The translations under genes and the position numbers were made by a program. Positions 19,235-20,000 of a stretch of DNA of 20,000 nt are shown here, piece after piece. Origin of the DNA: Mesostigma viride (Eukaryota > Streptophyta > Mesostigmatophyceae > Mesostigmatales > Mesostigmataceae); the NCBI GenBank assembly GCA_009746045.1, contig RPFO01002264.1, forward strand, positions 1 through 20,000, in the 5' to 3' direction. The notes under the pieces are model-generated. The model did no database searches. It was given only the letters and a program-made list of their open reading frames with translations, and was not told where the DNA came from. How positions within the stretch are numbered: position 1 is the first letter of the stretch; each line of letters starts with the position of its first letter.

Positions 19235-19895
19235 GCATGTTCAGCCCAGTTCAGGTTGTACGGTCAGTGTTGGGGGTCGGTGCATGGGTTCTCAATGGAA
19301 TTCTCAATGGAATGCCGCAACAGCCCATTTTCATTGAGAATGCAAGTCCTTTTCGCATGTTCAGCCCAGTTCAGGCTGTACGGTCAGTGTTGGGGGTCGG
19401 TGAATGGGTTCTCAATGGAATTCTCAATGGAATGCCGCAACAGCCCATTTTCATTGAGAATGCAAGACCTTTTTGCATGTTCAGCCCAGTTCAGGCTGTA
19501 CGGTCAGTGTTGGGGGTCGTTGAATGAGTTCTCAATGGAATTCTCAATGGAATGCCGCAACAGCCCATTTTCATTGAGAATGCAAGTCCTTTTCGCATGT
19601 TCAGCCCAGTTCAGGCTGTACGGTCAGTGTTGGGGGTCGGTGAATGAGTTCTCAATGGAATTCTCAATGGAATGCCGCAACAGCCCATTTTCATTGAGAA
19701 TGCAAGTCCTTTTCGCATGTTCAGCCCAATTCAGGCTGTACGGTCAGTGTTGGGGGTCGGTGAATGAGTTCTGAATGGAATTCTCAATGGAATGCCGTTA
19801 CAGCCCATTTTCATTGAGAATGCAAGACCTTTTCGTATGTTCTGGCTGTACGGTCAGTGTTGGGGGTCGGTGAATGAATTCTGCATGAATGGAAC
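19235..19895 (+). repeat. 120 bp tandem repeat (5.5 units)
   Basis: GCATGTTCAGCCC starts at 19235, 19355, 19475, 19595 and 19715. A sixth copy at about 19835 lacks 13 or so bases. The period is exactly 120 bp with few substitutions. Within each unit TTCTCAATGGAA occurs twice in tandem, and CATTGAGAAT downstream is complementary to ATTCTCAATG, so every unit can form a stem-loop. Because 120 is divisible by three, frames stay open over several units (40-residue pseudo-repeats) in two registers; one is stopped by the G to T change in the third unit. I treat it as non-coding. Confidence 0.93.
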
Positions 19896-20000
19896 TTTCA
19901 TACGCCGCGCTGAGTCGGTGGAAGATCGAGCCACAAAAGAGGCAGGAGAGGCATCATTGGGAGAGGCGTGCCAACCCCGAGCGAGACGATGGTGAATTCG
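19896..20000. other. Window end, possible exon start
   Basis: Purine- and GC-richer sequence after the 120 bp array. A frame reading RRAESVEDRATKEAGEASL is open to a stop near 19993 and has a coding-like charged composition, but it is too short to judge. Confidence 0.2.

Overview
The window looks like repeat-dense nuclear DNA from a eukaryote. The one convincing gene has spliceosomal GT-AG introns. No bacterial-style operons, ribosome-binding sites, rRNA or tRNA were recognised. At least six unrelated tandem-repeat families fill more than half of the 20 kb. A repeat-rich streptophyte (charophyte-type) alga is a weak guess from general style only; the sequence does not settle the taxon.

Layout. 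Bases 1-10094 are one giant imperfect inverted repeat: about 3.27 kb per arm around a spacer of about 3.5 kb. From the outside in, each arm holds (i) a roughly 1.2 kb unique-looking outer segment, (ii) a minisatellite of about 30 bp units built on GCATGCATGC plus a C-rich/CA-rich stretch (about 25 units per arm), (iii) a 277 bp linker identical between the arms, and (iv) a satellite with a unit of about 70 bp. The satellite switches orientation once, at about 3268-3278. It then runs as about 4.6 kb in the right-arm orientation, so the spacer is simply expanded satellite. This is the architecture of a foldback (FB)-type mobile element or a large palindromic repeat; the left end lies at or beyond the window edge. 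Bases 10095-11770 hold a promoter-like stretch (CCAAT and TATA boxes), an AT-rich microsatellite, and a tandem repeat of about 230 bp carrying GCCGGCCG boxes.

Bases about 11846-15256 carry a split gene for a DDE-type, transposase-like protein on the + strand. It has an N-terminal helical/basic segment, a Cys/His-rich putative zinc-binding region, a catalytic-like core (DYAENY, GWSDNC, HGKGEVDGAGG) and a C-terminal beta-rich domain. Two phase-0 introns (13405-13557 and 14362-14524) are visible. The frame is broken at a 13-G homopolymer (12692-12704). The introns carry variants of the same GC-rich box that is tandemly repeated just upstream of the gene.

Bases 15257-16020 show no gene. Bases 16021-17606 are a satellite array with a 173 bp period in two subfamilies. 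Bases 17607-19234 are mostly unexplained, with one weak minus-strand reading frame. Bases 19235-19895 are a tandem array with an exact 120 bp period and internal inverted repeats. The DDE gene lies outside the inverted repeat, so any functional link between it and the giant element is speculative.
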